Assembly (NCBI RefSeq): GCF_000738005.1
Contig: NZ_JHAL01000002.1
Coordinates: forward strand, 368,633-432,632
DNA: 64,000 nucleotides
Reading direction: 5' to 3'
Source of the DNA: Bifidobacterium crudilactis
GTDB taxonomy: Bacteria > Actinomycetota > Actinomycetes > Actinomycetales > Bifidobacteriaceae
In this document: piece after piece, positions 54,801 to 61,874 of the stretch
Layout of the letters: each line of letters opens with the position of its first letter
Position numbering within the stretch: the stretch's first letter is position 1
Made by a program: the position numbers and the translations under genes
Notes under the pieces: model-generated
The model's input: the letters and a program-made list of their open reading frames with translations, nothing else
The model's database searches: none
Told to the model about the DNA's origin: nothing

Positions 54801-55663
54801 CCGACCTGTTCCGCGTCTCGCTCACTAACGTAGAGAGCTATCGCAAAGAAATCGGATCGATCGATGAGCACCTCGCCCGTCTCCTAAAGCACGTCGGCAC
54901 GATCGAGACCGACAAGCCAGGTGACACCGTCGACATCAACGGCGATGAGATCGACAAGGCGGCGGCCGCAATCGCCATTCTGAACGCGAATACCATTAAG
55001 GAGCCCGCGACCCGCGTGGCTCTGGCGCACAGCCTTAACGCCGACTTGCCTCTATCAGTCGCTGACATTACCCCTGAACCCAACGACCTATTGGCTAGTC
55101 TCATCGAAAACGGCCTCATTACTGACGAGGCCCCATCCTTTGCCCACTTCCAAGACATGGGCTGGGCCGCCATTGGCCCAGCCATCGCCGCTTCGAACAA
55201 TGTCACTGGCTTCCTCAATCCCGACCTAGTGCATGGGATGATAGCAGATTTGCTCAACGACGCAGCCACCCGAGACAAGGTTGGTGACCAGGTTGTAACC
55301 AATCTCGAGGAGTACGTGCCAGAAGATGATCCAGCGGCTCTGACAGCTGCCGCCCGACATGCGAGCAAACATCACCTCCAACTAACGCCTGAGACCGTGC
55401 TCAGGATCGCGTACGCCAATACTACGAAACAAGACGTCCTGCGGCTTCTTGATACTGCATTACCGGTGGCCAATGCGCAACAGATCATCGCCGTCTTCGG
55501 TGCACTTGGTCAGCCATATAGCAGCATTTCCCAGTCAGGAACATCATTCGATGTTGATCACGATGAACTTCACGATCGTATACTCACGACATTGCAACAA
55601 GGCAATGTGTGCACATTCAAGAAGAAACGAAACAGGAATCTCTACACAGTGAACGTCGTGTGA
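51869..55663 (+). CDS. Large membrane P-loop NTPase, YobI/KAP-like
   Basis: A 1264-residue protein. I start it at GTG 51869, behind AAGGAGG; an upstream ATG at 51812 is in frame. It has ALTGRYGAGKSSV (Walker A, 69-77), two membrane helices inserted after it (about 141-165 and 181-199), then VDIVIFEDLDRFDD (Walker B, about 243-256) and ALRELNTLL. Membrane helices between the Walker boxes mark KAP-type NTPases and the YobI family. The C-terminal 800 residues are acidic and helical, probably repeats that sense or bind a partner. Such proteins are suspected in phage defence. Its base composition is lower in GC than the transfer genes. Confidence 0.8.
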   Translation: MKGGASNEYGESSKKAEPEADSSARMASSNSVAFTSLVPHYQDEQHRTYLNRLEEAIHEPKNLNIALTGRYGAGKSSVLDKFEENHKSTTLRLSISTLGPNNEGATLTNRIQKELVKQLVYSASPQTLRHTRFARRVELPWWLAAIEVAVMVAIVGAFLILIGWLPSAAGPLSGHNLLFRTIAWVGFAVVLVAGGTALRLATHDRFMISDISAGGAAVKLSERTPTYFDEYLDDIVSYFDNEDVDIVIFEDLDRFDDPHIFEALRELNTLLNHTKPRIKKRMPLRFVYAVRDSLFEKLGADTKIKGDDAVIAETVRANRTKFFDIVIPMVPFISHRNARDLLTGLLKTAGISGIDRSLISLVARYCTDMRLLQNICNEYLVFSERLLESKKVAPGLTPSDLFALVAYKNFHLEDFENISRRTSDLDRLYDFRRELVRSSIVGLESRKRDLVSDKEKSHISVQLAKRLGDWLRTFAELNKKYSQYAGWQGISYVVGQHTYASSDVDSCEFWTAVATTKLIVIQASHYQQRNNLISLSGSDLAQLGPDGMEPDRWREIDEDARQSELENIDKAIAFLRGADFADLATKTRYSLRVARLAVIHTMSDDGKGSSRTTPESSETKTAEVECTFAELIDSTMESELARDLVRQGFLDRNFALYAAQFYGNFNGVDVANFIVQSVQTNTMEVDYEFTSPGAISNLLTEADDDFTHTKAAYNIDVVDFLLDHGDQRADNVVDHIVADFDDDARSFLTSYFTSGAQREKLAAGLASRPWAKVFHYLVVDDGVPTDVRSALVSAALAAIDLDQDYDLTTVFNAFIVEHYNDMPVFTQPQTEAVVKNIATLIGRVDVLIPDLGLIDDALRTLIVNGNQYELTAANLRTALDGDEARNVGNIGFDYVRQNKTVYEYCLAHPDIYLAAVQNDAATQYTAYDAETLLVVLSDTAEKWDDKQLTEFIRCVAPECRVDSLSKVPTATWPMLADADLFRVSLTNVESYRKEIGSIDEHLARLLKHVGTIETDKPGDTVDINGDEIDKAAAAIAILNANTIKEPATRVALAHSLNADLPLSVADITPEPNDLLASLIENGLITDEAPSFAHFQDMGWAAIGPAIAASNNVTGFLNPDLVHGMIADLLNDAATRDKVGDQVVTNLEEYVPEDDPAALTAAARHASKHHLQLTPETVLRIAYANTTKQDVLRLLDTALPVANAQQIIAVFGALGQPYSSISQSGTSFDVDHDELHDRILTTLQQGNVCTFKKKRNRNLYTVNVV

Positions 55664-55850
55664 AATACGTTTACTCAGAATGCGAAGCGCACTCACGAGC
55701 GCTTCCCTCGATCAGAAGTTTCGCGTAGAGTTACAGGTGAGGCAGAGCACCCAATCTCAGTGGTCCCTACGGGATCGCCCCGCCACGGGGCACTCAATTC
55801 ATAGCTGTCTCTGCGACGCATCGCGCCGCGCTATGAACAGGAGCACTGCC

Positions 55851-56237
55851 ATGATCCGCCTGCTATTTGCCGCCAGCATCGCCATCCACGACTTCCTGCG
55901 CCGCTGGATGCCCACCAACGTCATCCGCGACCTGATCCGCACCCGCCACGGCTTGAAGTGGGGCGTGCCCGCCATGCTGCTGGCCGTCCCGTATTTCGCC
56001 GCCGCCTACTGGCTGACCACCTTGCTCGCCAATGGGGCAGCTGGGTGGCTGAACCTGCTGGTGCTGCTGTGCGTGTGGTCGGCCTTCAAGATGCTGTGGC
56101 TGGGCCCCATCAGCATCGTCCTGCTGCTGCATGTTCGCGCCCGTGAGTTCGCGGCGCGCCGCCGCGGCCAGGCAGCGTCCAGCCAGGCAGGGCACTATGA
56201 AAGAGGAACAATGGCCCTATCGGAAGGTCATGGATGA
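55851..56237 (+). CDS. Small membrane protein of the element (often labelled sulfate permease)
   Basis: A 128-residue protein starting MIRLLFAASIAIHDFLRRWM, with AGGAG 7 bp before the ATG at 55851. Two or three hydrophobic segments follow (WGVPAMLLAVPYFAAAYWLTTLLA, LNLLVLLCVWSAFKMLWL, ISIVLLLHV) and an Arg/Ala-rich tail. Similar element proteins are sometimes labelled sulfate permease, but there is no transporter domain. The stop overlaps the next start by 4 bp, so it works with the resolvase-like protein. In the 187 bp upstream are small hairpins (55777-55791) but no gene. Confidence 0.7.
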   Translation: MIRLLFAASIAIHDFLRRWMPTNVIRDLIRTRHGLKWGVPAMLLAVPYFAAAYWLTTLLANGAAGWLNLLVLLCVWSAFKMLWLGPISIVLLLHVRAREFAARRRGQAASSQAGHYERGTMALSEGHG

Positions 56238-56728
56238 AGGCAGTCGCCTACACGTATGACGCGGACCCCTGGTTCCCGCTGATCCAGGCCCAGAAGGCGA
56301 AGTGCGCGCGCATGGCGCGCTCCGCGGGATACGAGGTCGTCGCCCAGATCCACGACGAATCCGGCAACCGCGAAGGGCTGCAACGCCTGCTGGAGACAGC
56401 CCACAATCAGGGCTTCGATGCGATCGTGGTCACCGAGCTGGAACGACTGGCCGACGACGAGAAGCCGCTCGACGCGATCCTGGAGTGGTTCGACGCCGAA
56501 GGCGTCGCAGTGATCACCTTCCCACCCGAAGTCGGCCGGGCCTTGAAGGAACTCATCGCACGGGAAATCGAAGCGCTCGCCGAGCAGAGCAACCGCGACG
56601 AGAATGTCGACCCCGAGCTCGACGACGAGCAGGTGGCGCAGTGGGAACGCAAAGTGGACGCGGTGATCGCGCAGACCCTCGCCACGTACTACCCAGACAT
56701 CGAATGGACCCCACCCGAAGACGACTGA
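56234..56728 (+). CDS. Resolvase-like protein lacking the catalytic serine
   Basis: A 164-residue protein with the layout of a serine recombinase N-terminal domain: AVAYTYDADPWFPLIQAQKAK (where YxRVS would stand), AGYEVVAQIHDESGNREGLQRLLE, FDAIVVTELERLADDEKP, AEGVAVITFP. The nucleophile position holds Asp/Ala and no Ser follows in the expected YxRVSxxxQ box, so it should not cut DNA. A helical tail (110-150) may allow dimer formation. It overlaps the upstream membrane protein gene by 4 bp. A regulatory role on the integrase, such as directionality control, is inference. Confidence 0.7.
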   Translation: MKAVAYTYDADPWFPLIQAQKAKCARMARSAGYEVVAQIHDESGNREGLQRLLETAHNQGFDAIVVTELERLADDEKPLDAILEWFDAEGVAVITFPPEVGRALKELIAREIEALAEQSNRDENVDPELDDEQVAQWERKVDAVIAQTLATYYPDIEWTPPEDD

Positions 56729-56763
56729 GCCGGTTCGCGCGACCACTGAGCAAGGTTCATAGT

Positions 56764-57210
56764 TCACGCAGGCACTGGGTACGCGTGGTGGATTGCTCGC
56801 GTGACGCGCCGCCTGCCGACGCCCATCGACCGGGCGATGGCTCGTAGCGAGAGCCCTTGCTCATGGAGCCGTATTGCCTCGGCAGACTCCTCGGCATCAA
56901 GTCCCGGAATGCGCCTGGTCACGTCGCGTCGAGTCAGATGGGCGGAGACCGTCGAACGGTGTACCCCGTAGACCTCGGCGAGGTGAGCGACACTGGCACC
57001 CCGGTGGTAATCCTTGACCAGCCTCGCCACTTCTGAGGGCGTGAGAAAGGTTTGAGGAGTGCCAACCTTACGAACCACCTGGCCTCGAATGTCGTGAATC
57101 TGGGGCATATCAGTGCGCTGCGAGGTACTGTAGAGGCCACGTTTCCAGCGCCGGACAAGGGATGTCAGCCTTGGGGCGAGGTTCAAGAGTAGGGCCATGC
57201 GTGACCCCAT
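56764..57210 (-). CDS. Double-HTH protein; predicted C-terminal part of the integrase in the circular form
   Basis: A 148-codon frame. Two helix-turn-helix units are visible: SEVARLVKDYHRGASVAHLAEVYGVHRSTVSAHL (split around residue 75) and EAIRLHEQGLSLRAIARSMGVGRRRVTRAI. This pair is typical of Hin-like or recombinase DNA-binding tails. The first three codons (ATG GGG TCA) cross the second ACCCCA core. In the circle the integrase reads GTG GGG TCA and continues here in frame. In the integrated state the A of ATG comes from the host side, and no ribosome site is present, so it may be silent. An internal Met at 57108 is possible. Confidence 0.75.
   Translation of the reverse strand: MGSRMALLLNLAPRLTSLVRRWKRGLYSTSQRTDMPQIHDIRGQVVRKVGTPQTFLTPSEVARLVKDYHRGASVAHLAEVYGVHRSTVSAHLTRRDVTRRIPGLDAEESAEAIRLHEQGLSLRAIARSMGVGRRRVTRAIHHAYPVPA
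57204..57209. other. Predicted right attachment core (attR), ACCCCA
   Basis: The second copy of the tRNA-His 3' end hexamer. It is followed at once by TTCGAAAGCCC and a terminator that would fit as the original sequence downstream of tRNA-His. The predicted empty site thus reads GCCACCCCATTCGAAAG across the tRNA end. Confidence 0.7.
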
Positions 57211-57214
57211 TCGA

Positions 57215-57250
57215 AAGCCCTACAGCCTCAATGGCTGCGGGGCTTTTTTG
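57215..57250 (+). terminator. Rho-independent terminator, probably the original one of tRNA-His
   Basis: AAGCCC (57215-57220) and AGCC (57224-57227) pair with GGCT (57233-57236) and GGGCTT, followed by a run of six T at 57244-57249. In the empty chromosome this would stand 12 bp after the tRNA-His CCA end. Confidence 0.8.
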
Positions 57251-57397
57251 TTATCCGTTTTCCGATAACTAGTGCGAAAATGTACACCAAATGTATACCT
57301 GCCGGGTTGTAGGCAAAACTGTGTGTTCTTGTGTTTGTCGATTTCGTTTGGGTTATCGGATGGTGGTACGGAATTCGTTCCAGCTGGTGCCGTTGCC

Positions 57398-57571
57398 TTA
57401 TCTGTTGAGGATGCCGTGGGCTTCGTAGGCTTCTTGCGGGCTTGATTCCCGCGCCTTGAGGTACAGAGATTCGATGAGTTCATCGGTAATCGTGTCTGGT
57501 GTCCACCATACGACGCTGGTGGATATGGGTTTCCTTCCTATTGGCGCCGTGGCTGATAGCGGTATTTGTTG
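57398..57571 (-). pseudogene. Possible gene remnant in the right flank
   Basis: A minus-strand frame ends VVWWTPDTITDELIESLYLK and ARESSPQEAYEAHGILNR before TAA, with protein-like composition. It has no start codon; an in-frame TAA stands just upstream near 57573. It may be the C-terminus of a gene broken near the element. The rest of 57253-57685 shows nothing I can support. Confidence 0.3.
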
Positions 57572-57685
57572 TGCTTACATGGCGCCCCCGCGTTCAGGGC
57601 ACTTCCGAACAGTCGTGATTTCGTTTCCATGAGTGTGCAGATTCGACTCCTGCCAGAGGTCTGATGGTATTCATAGACTGACGGC

Positions 57686-58540
57686 ATGATTCAAAGCGCT
57701 TCACTTCGAACGACGACGGATGGCGGCAGGACATTGTCCGGCCGATCTTTCGGGCCGGCAGATGGAACCCCGATACTGTTCATCGCCGGAGCCGCTACGG
57801 GGAAGAGCATGAGCTTCGGCGACGAGTTTCTTGATGCGTTCAATATTCGACTCTTGACCATGGACCGGCCAGGGATGGGTGATTCTATCGGATATGAGGA
57901 TCGAACGCTTGACTCCACTTCGAACGACTACCGTGTCTTCGTTGAGCAGGCTCTCGGCCTGCGGGGAGCGTCCATACCGGTAATAGCCAATTCGCAGGGA
58001 GGTGTTTTCGGGCTTTCGGCCGCATTGCACGGATGGGTATCGCGACTGGTGCTTGCATCGCCCGCCGACGAGGTTTCGAATCCGACCATCCATGCAATGC
58101 TGCCGCATGAGGCGACACAACTTGCTGATATTGCTTGTTCCGACCCGGAACAAGCCGCTAACATGCTGGCATCTTTCACCGCGCAAGACATGGAAACCAT
58201 GGTCATCAATGGTTCTCACCCCAGTGATCAGGCCTTCTACCAGCAGCCAGTATTCCTGTCCCTTTATCGTAAGGCTCTTGAGGAAGGGTTCGCACAAGAC
58301 GGCAAGGGGTATGTTGCCGACACCATGATCGCCATGCGGCCTTGGAACCTGAAGTTGACTGATATTCACGTGCCGACAACAATTCTGTACGGAGCATGCG
58401 ACCAGAGCCATTCACCTGACAAGACTGCAACCCTTGCCAGCAGAATACCCACTGCCAAGCGTGTGGTCATAGACGACGCCGGCGGAGCTTTACTCTGGAC
58501 GCACTCCGAGCAGGTACTGCGGGCAGCGCTCGAAAACTGA
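57686..58540 (+). CDS. Alpha/beta hydrolase
   Basis: A 284-residue soluble alpha/beta-fold hydrolase. It shows ILFIAGAATGKSMSF (oxyanion region), LLTMDRPGMGDS, the nucleophile elbow ANSQGGVFGL (Ser in NSQGG), an acid in LYGACDQSHSPD and the catalytic His in LLWTHSEQV. No signal peptide. The substrate is open; proline iminopeptidase-like or esterase activities have this fold. No clear ribosome site precedes the ATG, which may be read from a short leader. It is the first complete chromosomal gene right of the element. Confidence 0.85.
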   Translation: MIQSASLRTTTDGGRTLSGRSFGPADGTPILFIAGAATGKSMSFGDEFLDAFNIRLLTMDRPGMGDSIGYEDRTLDSTSNDYRVFVEQALGLRGASIPVIANSQGGVFGLSAALHGWVSRLVLASPADEVSNPTIHAMLPHEATQLADIACSDPEQAANMLASFTAQDMETMVINGSHPSDQAFYQQPVFLSLYRKALEEGFAQDGKGYVADTMIAMRPWNLKLTDIHVPTTILYGACDQSHSPDKTATLASRIPTAKRVVIDDAGGALLWTHSEQVLRAALEN

Positions 58541-58801
58541 AAAACCATCGCTTTCGAACCCTGACAAAGCCGGTTCCTTCCTGACATTCAGGAAGACATG
58601 ATCAATAGGGAAGTCGAGAACAGTGTCGTCCTCATCAAAGGTCATTGATTCAGCATTGATTCAGGCTGATGCCCGACAACATGGCGCCACAAGGGCTCAC
58701 GTTTGCTTATACTCACCAAGATATATGTGCCGGTCAGGCATCATTCGGACAGCACTTGTCTAGGCTTTGTCATCTTTTCATCACTAGGCGCCGCACTGCA
58801 A

Positions 58802-59074
58802 TCATTGATGTGCAGGTGGAAACGCTGCCGTCTCCTGAGACCGATCCTGAGCAAGCTGAGCCTCAAACCTCATCAAGTCCAACTTCTGAGACTCCAAAGC
58901 CACCATATTCCGGTGATATTCCTCAAGATCATCTGTCTGGTCGCGTAACACCGAGCGATCAATACCGCGCTTCACCACGGCGCTCAGGAAAAAGTACAGA
59001 AACACCCACCACAACACGAACAACAGCATGCCAACTAGGATCGCAATAACGCTATATGCCGGGTTATAAGTCAC
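58802..59074 (-). CDS. Small membrane protein with coiled coil
   Basis: A 90-residue protein starting at GTG with AGGAAGG 7 bp upstream. One membrane segment (VIAILVGMLLFVLWWVFLYFF, about residues 9-29) is followed by a charged helix (LRDQTDDLEEYHRNMVALES, then QKLDLMRFEAQLAQ). The layout is that of a small membrane-anchored coiled-coil protein. I recognise no family. The 260 bp before it on the plus side (58541-58801) contain no gene. Confidence 0.65.
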   Translation of the reverse strand: MTYNPAYSVIAILVGMLLFVLWWVFLYFFLSAVVKRGIDRSVLRDQTDDLEEYHRNMVALESQKLDLMRFEAQLAQDRSQETAAFPPAHQ

Positions 59075-59224
59075 GACAAAACCTTCCTCTCAATCTCACC
59101 CCAAGGCTACAACCACCACGCTTGCCGTGCCTCGCTACGACACCCGACTTCAAAAAAGCGCACGAAAGCATGCGTCAACACAACGGTGAATGCTCCAGAT
59201 CGTATGACAAAGAATCCCTGATAT

Positions 59225-59246
59225 GAAAAAGCCCCGCCGAAGCGGG
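59225..59246 (-). terminator. Terminator after the DUF4190/DUF5067 gene
   Basis: On the minus strand CCCGC-TTCG-GCGGG with a stable TTCG tetraloop is followed by GCTTTTTC. It lies about 25 bp past the stop at 59271. Confidence 0.85.
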
Positions 59247-59270
59247 ACCATTATCTATCCTTCATGCTGA

Positions 59271-60065
59271 TTAGAGTGTGAATTCCTTGGTTATCTTGTT
59301 AGACCCACCGAATAGGTCTGATACTTCAACGGATACGGGTGAGGTCTGATCTGACAGGACATACGCGACCTGTACTGTCTGCTTCACACCTTTCTTGATG
59401 GTCTTCATCTGTGCGTCGCCATCATATCCTTGTGGGTTATCGGCATAAATGGCAGTGTCGAGACTCGTACCATTCTGAAATGCCTTGAAGTCGAAGGCTG
59501 ACATGAACATGGTGTCTGACCCGGTGTTGGTCCACTCGTAGGTCACGATGACTGTCGGTTTGCCTTCATAATCATTCGCCGCCTTCTGCAAGGAGACGAC
59601 TTTAACGTGACCTGCAGTCAAGTCCGATTCGTCTGCAGCGCTGCCAGCCGAAGTGCTCTCCTTCGCCTTGGCAGATGCCGTGGCGCTTGATGTTGGGCCT
59701 GCAGCGGCATCGTCCAGTGCCTTGCTCCATGCCGACTGTAGAGCGAGAGCGGCGACTACTGAAACGACGGACAGCATCAGTCCGAGAATGGCGATGACCC
59801 TTCCTGATTTCTTGCCTTTGGAGCGAGTGGCAACAACTGCCACAATGCCAAAGACGGCACCAATGACACCGAGTATTACCGATCCATTGTTGAGGATCGG
59901 AATATAACAGATCAGTAGTGACAGTATCCCAAGTACGAGCGCAATAATCCCCGATATCGTCATGCCTTTTTTGGGAGCGTCGTGGCGCTGCGGTTGGTTA
60001 TACGTCGGAGCGGTGACAGGTGGGACGGGTTGTTGCTGCATACCGGGGTCGGATGGGTTGGTCAT
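59271..60065 (-). CDS. DUF4190 membrane protein with DUF5067-like outer domain
   Basis: A 264-residue protein. A Pro/Gln-rich N-terminus leads to two or three membrane helices (IIALVLGILSLLICYIPIL, SVILGVIGAVFGIVAVVA, VIAILGLMLSVVSVVAALAL), the DUF4190 layout. A Ser/Ala spacer follows, then an immunoglobulin-like domain from about residue 150 (VIVTYEWTNTGSDTMFMSAF, then DAQMKTIKKGVKQTVQVAYVL). Such outer domains occur in cell-surface proteins of Firmicutes and bifidobacteria. The function is unknown. A strong terminator follows. Confidence 0.78.
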   Translation of the reverse strand: MTNPSDPGMQQQPVPPVTAPTYNQPQRHDAPKKGMTISGIIALVLGILSLLICYIPILNNGSVILGVIGAVFGIVAVVATRSKGKKSGRVIAILGLMLSVVSVVAALALQSAWSKALDDAAAGPTSSATASAKAKESTSAGSAADESDLTAGHVKVVSLQKAANDYEGKPTVIVTYEWTNTGSDTMFMSAFDFKAFQNGTSLDTAIYADNPQGYDGDAQMKTIKKGVKQTVQVAYVLSDQTSPVSVEVSDLFGGSNKITKEFTL

Positions 60066-60285
60066 TACAACTTCTTTCTCTTTCTTTCAGGCATCAATGC
60101 CTGGGAAAGATAATATCGCTAGCTGTGTAAATACTGTGAGGACACTAAGACGAAAGTCTGCGACCGAGGACGACGTCGGGTAGCGCCTGCAGGTCATGTA
60201 TGGTGCGTTGGACATAACCTGCATCGTGGTGGTGATTCAGGCCATGGACCACAGCTACCTGCCCTGAATGTAATTGCTTCGAACT

Positions 60286-60330
60286 GAACCGTCCTGAACC
60301 GTCCTGAACCATCCTGAACCGTCCTGAACT
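60286..60330. repeat. 10 bp tandem repeat, about 4.5 copies
   Basis: Units GTCCTGAACC start at 60291, 60301 and 60321, with ATCCTGAACC at 60311, preceded by a half unit. The array lies between the DUF4190 and MepB genes in about 340 bp of non-coding DNA (60066-60404). Confidence 0.9.
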
Positions 60331-60404
60331 GAACCGCCGAAACTCAACGACGCCTGCATGATGTTGTCGTTGGACAAGCCGATATATGACGTACTGCCCG
60401 GAGC

Positions 60405-60839
60405 TCAGGCAAATATCTGGAATGCCTGAGCTTGTTCGCGCTGGGTCTTGGTAGCGGAAGCGTTCAATCCTGTGCACCAACTCGGGTAGACGCGAAATCC
60501 GCGCTTTCCGCTGTGGGTGCCGGCAGTGATTCCCAATTGGTCAAGATGCGTTTTGGTGAAGCGGAACACCCCGCGTCTACCCTCATGGTGGACGAACACC
60601 AGCAATCCCGAGCTGGGGTCAGCACTGGTGAACGGTGCCGTGGTGCCATCGGCGCACCTGCGCCAGAAAGCCACGAAGGCACCAGGCTTAGTCGGCGTGT
60701 TTCTGGCCGTACGAATGTGCCACAGTTCATCCTGAATCCGTGCCAAGCCGGATTCATAGTCGCTGTTCTGGTCTTCCGCCGTCACTGCGACAGTGAGTCC
60801 GGAGCATGACGCGTAGTTTTCAAAGGCAGTGAAAGGCAT
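60405..60839 (-). CDS. MepB family protein
   Basis: A 144-residue protein matching MepB: DYESGLARIQDELWHIRTAR, PTKPGAFVAFWRR, GLLVFVHHEGRRGVFRFTK, GKRGFRVYPSW and a tail with ATKTQREQAQAF. In Staphylococcus mepB stands beside a multidrug pump (mepA), but its own activity is not settled. No pump gene is adjacent here. The ribosome site is weak. Confidence 0.85.
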   Translation of the reverse strand: MPFTAFENYASCSGLTVAVTAEDQNSDYESGLARIQDELWHIRTARNTPTKPGAFVAFWRRCADGTTAPFTSADPSSGLLVFVHHEGRRGVFRFTKTHLDQLGITAGTHSGKRGFRVYPSWCTGLNASATKTQREQAQAFQIFA

Positions 60840-60912
60840 TGGAACAGCTTATCGTGCTGCGGCTTCCATCTGGTTGCTATGCATGCGTTTGGGTCTGAGA
60901 AATGCCTGACCG

Positions 60913-61569
60913 TTATTCGCAGCCTATCCCATCGCCGTCTCTGTCGAGCTTGGCGCTGTATCCGGGTTCTCCGCGGTAAATGGGGGCCTTTCCTGCCGCA
61001 CGAACCGCTGCACAATTGGCATAGTATGTGCTCTGCTGCTGGTTCTGAGCGTTCTGCGCTGCGGCCGCATCTTCCGAGGCTTTCTGCTCTTCGGCTCTTT
61101 TGGCGGCGGCATCCGCTTCCGCCTGCTTGGCGGCTGCGGCCGCATCGTCCTGTTTCTTCTGTTCGACACTTGCGTTGACGGTGTCCATGTTCTGTTGCAA
61201 TGGAGTGAGCGCATCCGTATAGCTTTGGGGATTATCGGAGTCGATGTCGTTCGCGGTGTTGATGGCATCGGTCAGAGCTGCGCGCGTCTGAGGGTCTGCG
61301 ACGCTATTGCTCGACGAATCAAGCAATGCCTGCGCTTCCTGGACTTTGCTCGTCAAGGTGGTTTTCGCGTCGGCAAGTTTTGCGGCGTCCTCATCCGCTT
61401 TTTTCTTTGCTTCGGCAGACTTCGATGCCGCAGCGGATGACGATGCCGCTGCCGCCGATTGCGATGCAGCGTCTTCGCTTGCGGTATCTTGTGTTGCGAG
61501 ATTCGAACTGCATCCTGATAAACCAAGTGCCAAAACAGCGCATAGCAGTATCGTGCTTGCTTTTTTCAT
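60913..61569 (-). CDS. Lipoprotein with Excalibur calcium-binding domain
   Basis: A 218-residue exported lipoprotein. The start at 61569 gives a signal peptide (MKKASTILLCAVLALGLSGC) with lipobox LSGC. An Ala/Lys/Gln-rich coiled region (residues about 30-175) forms a stalk. The C-terminus is an Excalibur domain: YANCAAVRAAGKAPIYRGEP and the Ca-binding DRDGDGIGCE. It is probably a surface protein; Excalibur proteins often relate to nucleases or wall binding, but the role is unknown. An upstream ATG at 61689 is in frame without a ribosome site. Confidence 0.85.
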   Translation of the reverse strand: MKKASTILLCAVLALGLSGCSSNLATQDTASEDAASQSAAAASSSAAASKSAEAKKKADEDAAKLADAKTTLTSKVQEAQALLDSSSNSVADPQTRAALTDAINTANDIDSDNPQSYTDALTPLQQNMDTVNASVEQKKQDDAAAAAKQAEADAAAKRAEEQKASEDAAAAQNAQNQQQSTYYANCAAVRAAGKAPIYRGEPGYSAKLDRDGDGIGCE

Positions 61570-61634
61570 GTTTTCCCCATTGTTCTCCCGGCGACAGTGC
61601 CGATTGAATGATATAGCAAGAATGTTGATTGAAA

Positions 61635-61853
61635 TTACGAACGGTTCAAGAATGCCGGTCTTACCGTTGCGCGTCTCGTCCCGTGCCATGAGCCGCCCTC
61701 ACCCATGACGAGCTTTTGGCATGCATGACAGCGGCACGACGTTTCGTATTGGCTCTCGCAAAGACTGCATCGTGGAGGGCGTTTCGTCGGATGCCAGCTG
61801 TTCTGAAACAGCATCTCCACACACAGCACCAGGGGGTTGCCCGCATTTTCCAT
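61635..61853 (-). CDS. Small Cys-rich protein, possible zinc ribbon
   Basis: A 72-codon frame with RCSLCESQYETSCRCHACQK, that is CxxC followed by CxCxxC, a pattern of zinc ribbons. No clear ribosome site precedes the ATG at 61853, and the protein resembles nothing I can name. It fills the space between the lipoprotein gene and the kinase-like gene in the same direction. It may be a true small gene or chance. Confidence 0.35.
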   Translation of the reverse strand: MENAGNPLVLCVEMLFQNSWHPTKRPPRCSLCESQYETSCRCHACQKLVMGEGGSWHGTRRATVRPAFLNRS

Positions 61854-61874
61854 TCGCGGGGCTGACAGAGTCCG

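Larger units (their letters stand above)
13503..57209. mobile_element. Integrative and conjugative element in tRNA-His
   Basis: The segment from the tRNA-His 3' end to the second ACCCCA holds all parts of a conjugative element. It has a serine integrase, single-strand binding protein, coupling protein, VirB4-like and VirB6/TrbL-like proteins, cell-wall hydrolase, ParB-like protein, primase-polymerase, ArdC-like protein and MobF relaxase. The transfer genes look much more GC-rich than the flanking chromosome. Cargo is a type III restriction-modification island, a large P-loop membrane ATPase, an AbrB/hydrolase pair and a MarR/VOC pair. Both outer ends carry pieces of one recombinase frame, as expected if attP lies within the integrase gene. 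The right border is inferred from a 6 bp match. Confidence 0.82.

Noticed and set aside
55851..56237. Sulfate permease
   Set aside because: At 128 residues with few helices and no transporter signature, the common label is not supported.
57220..57483. 87-residue minus-strand frame
   Set aside because: Composition is noise-like and it overlaps the terminator hairpin; no ribosome site.
57636..57655. T-arm-like sequence (GCAGATTCGACTCCTGC) right of the element, as a displaced tRNA 3' half
   Set aside because: It does not match the tRNA-His T arm, has a stem mismatch and no acceptor end. The ACCCCA at 57204 fits better.
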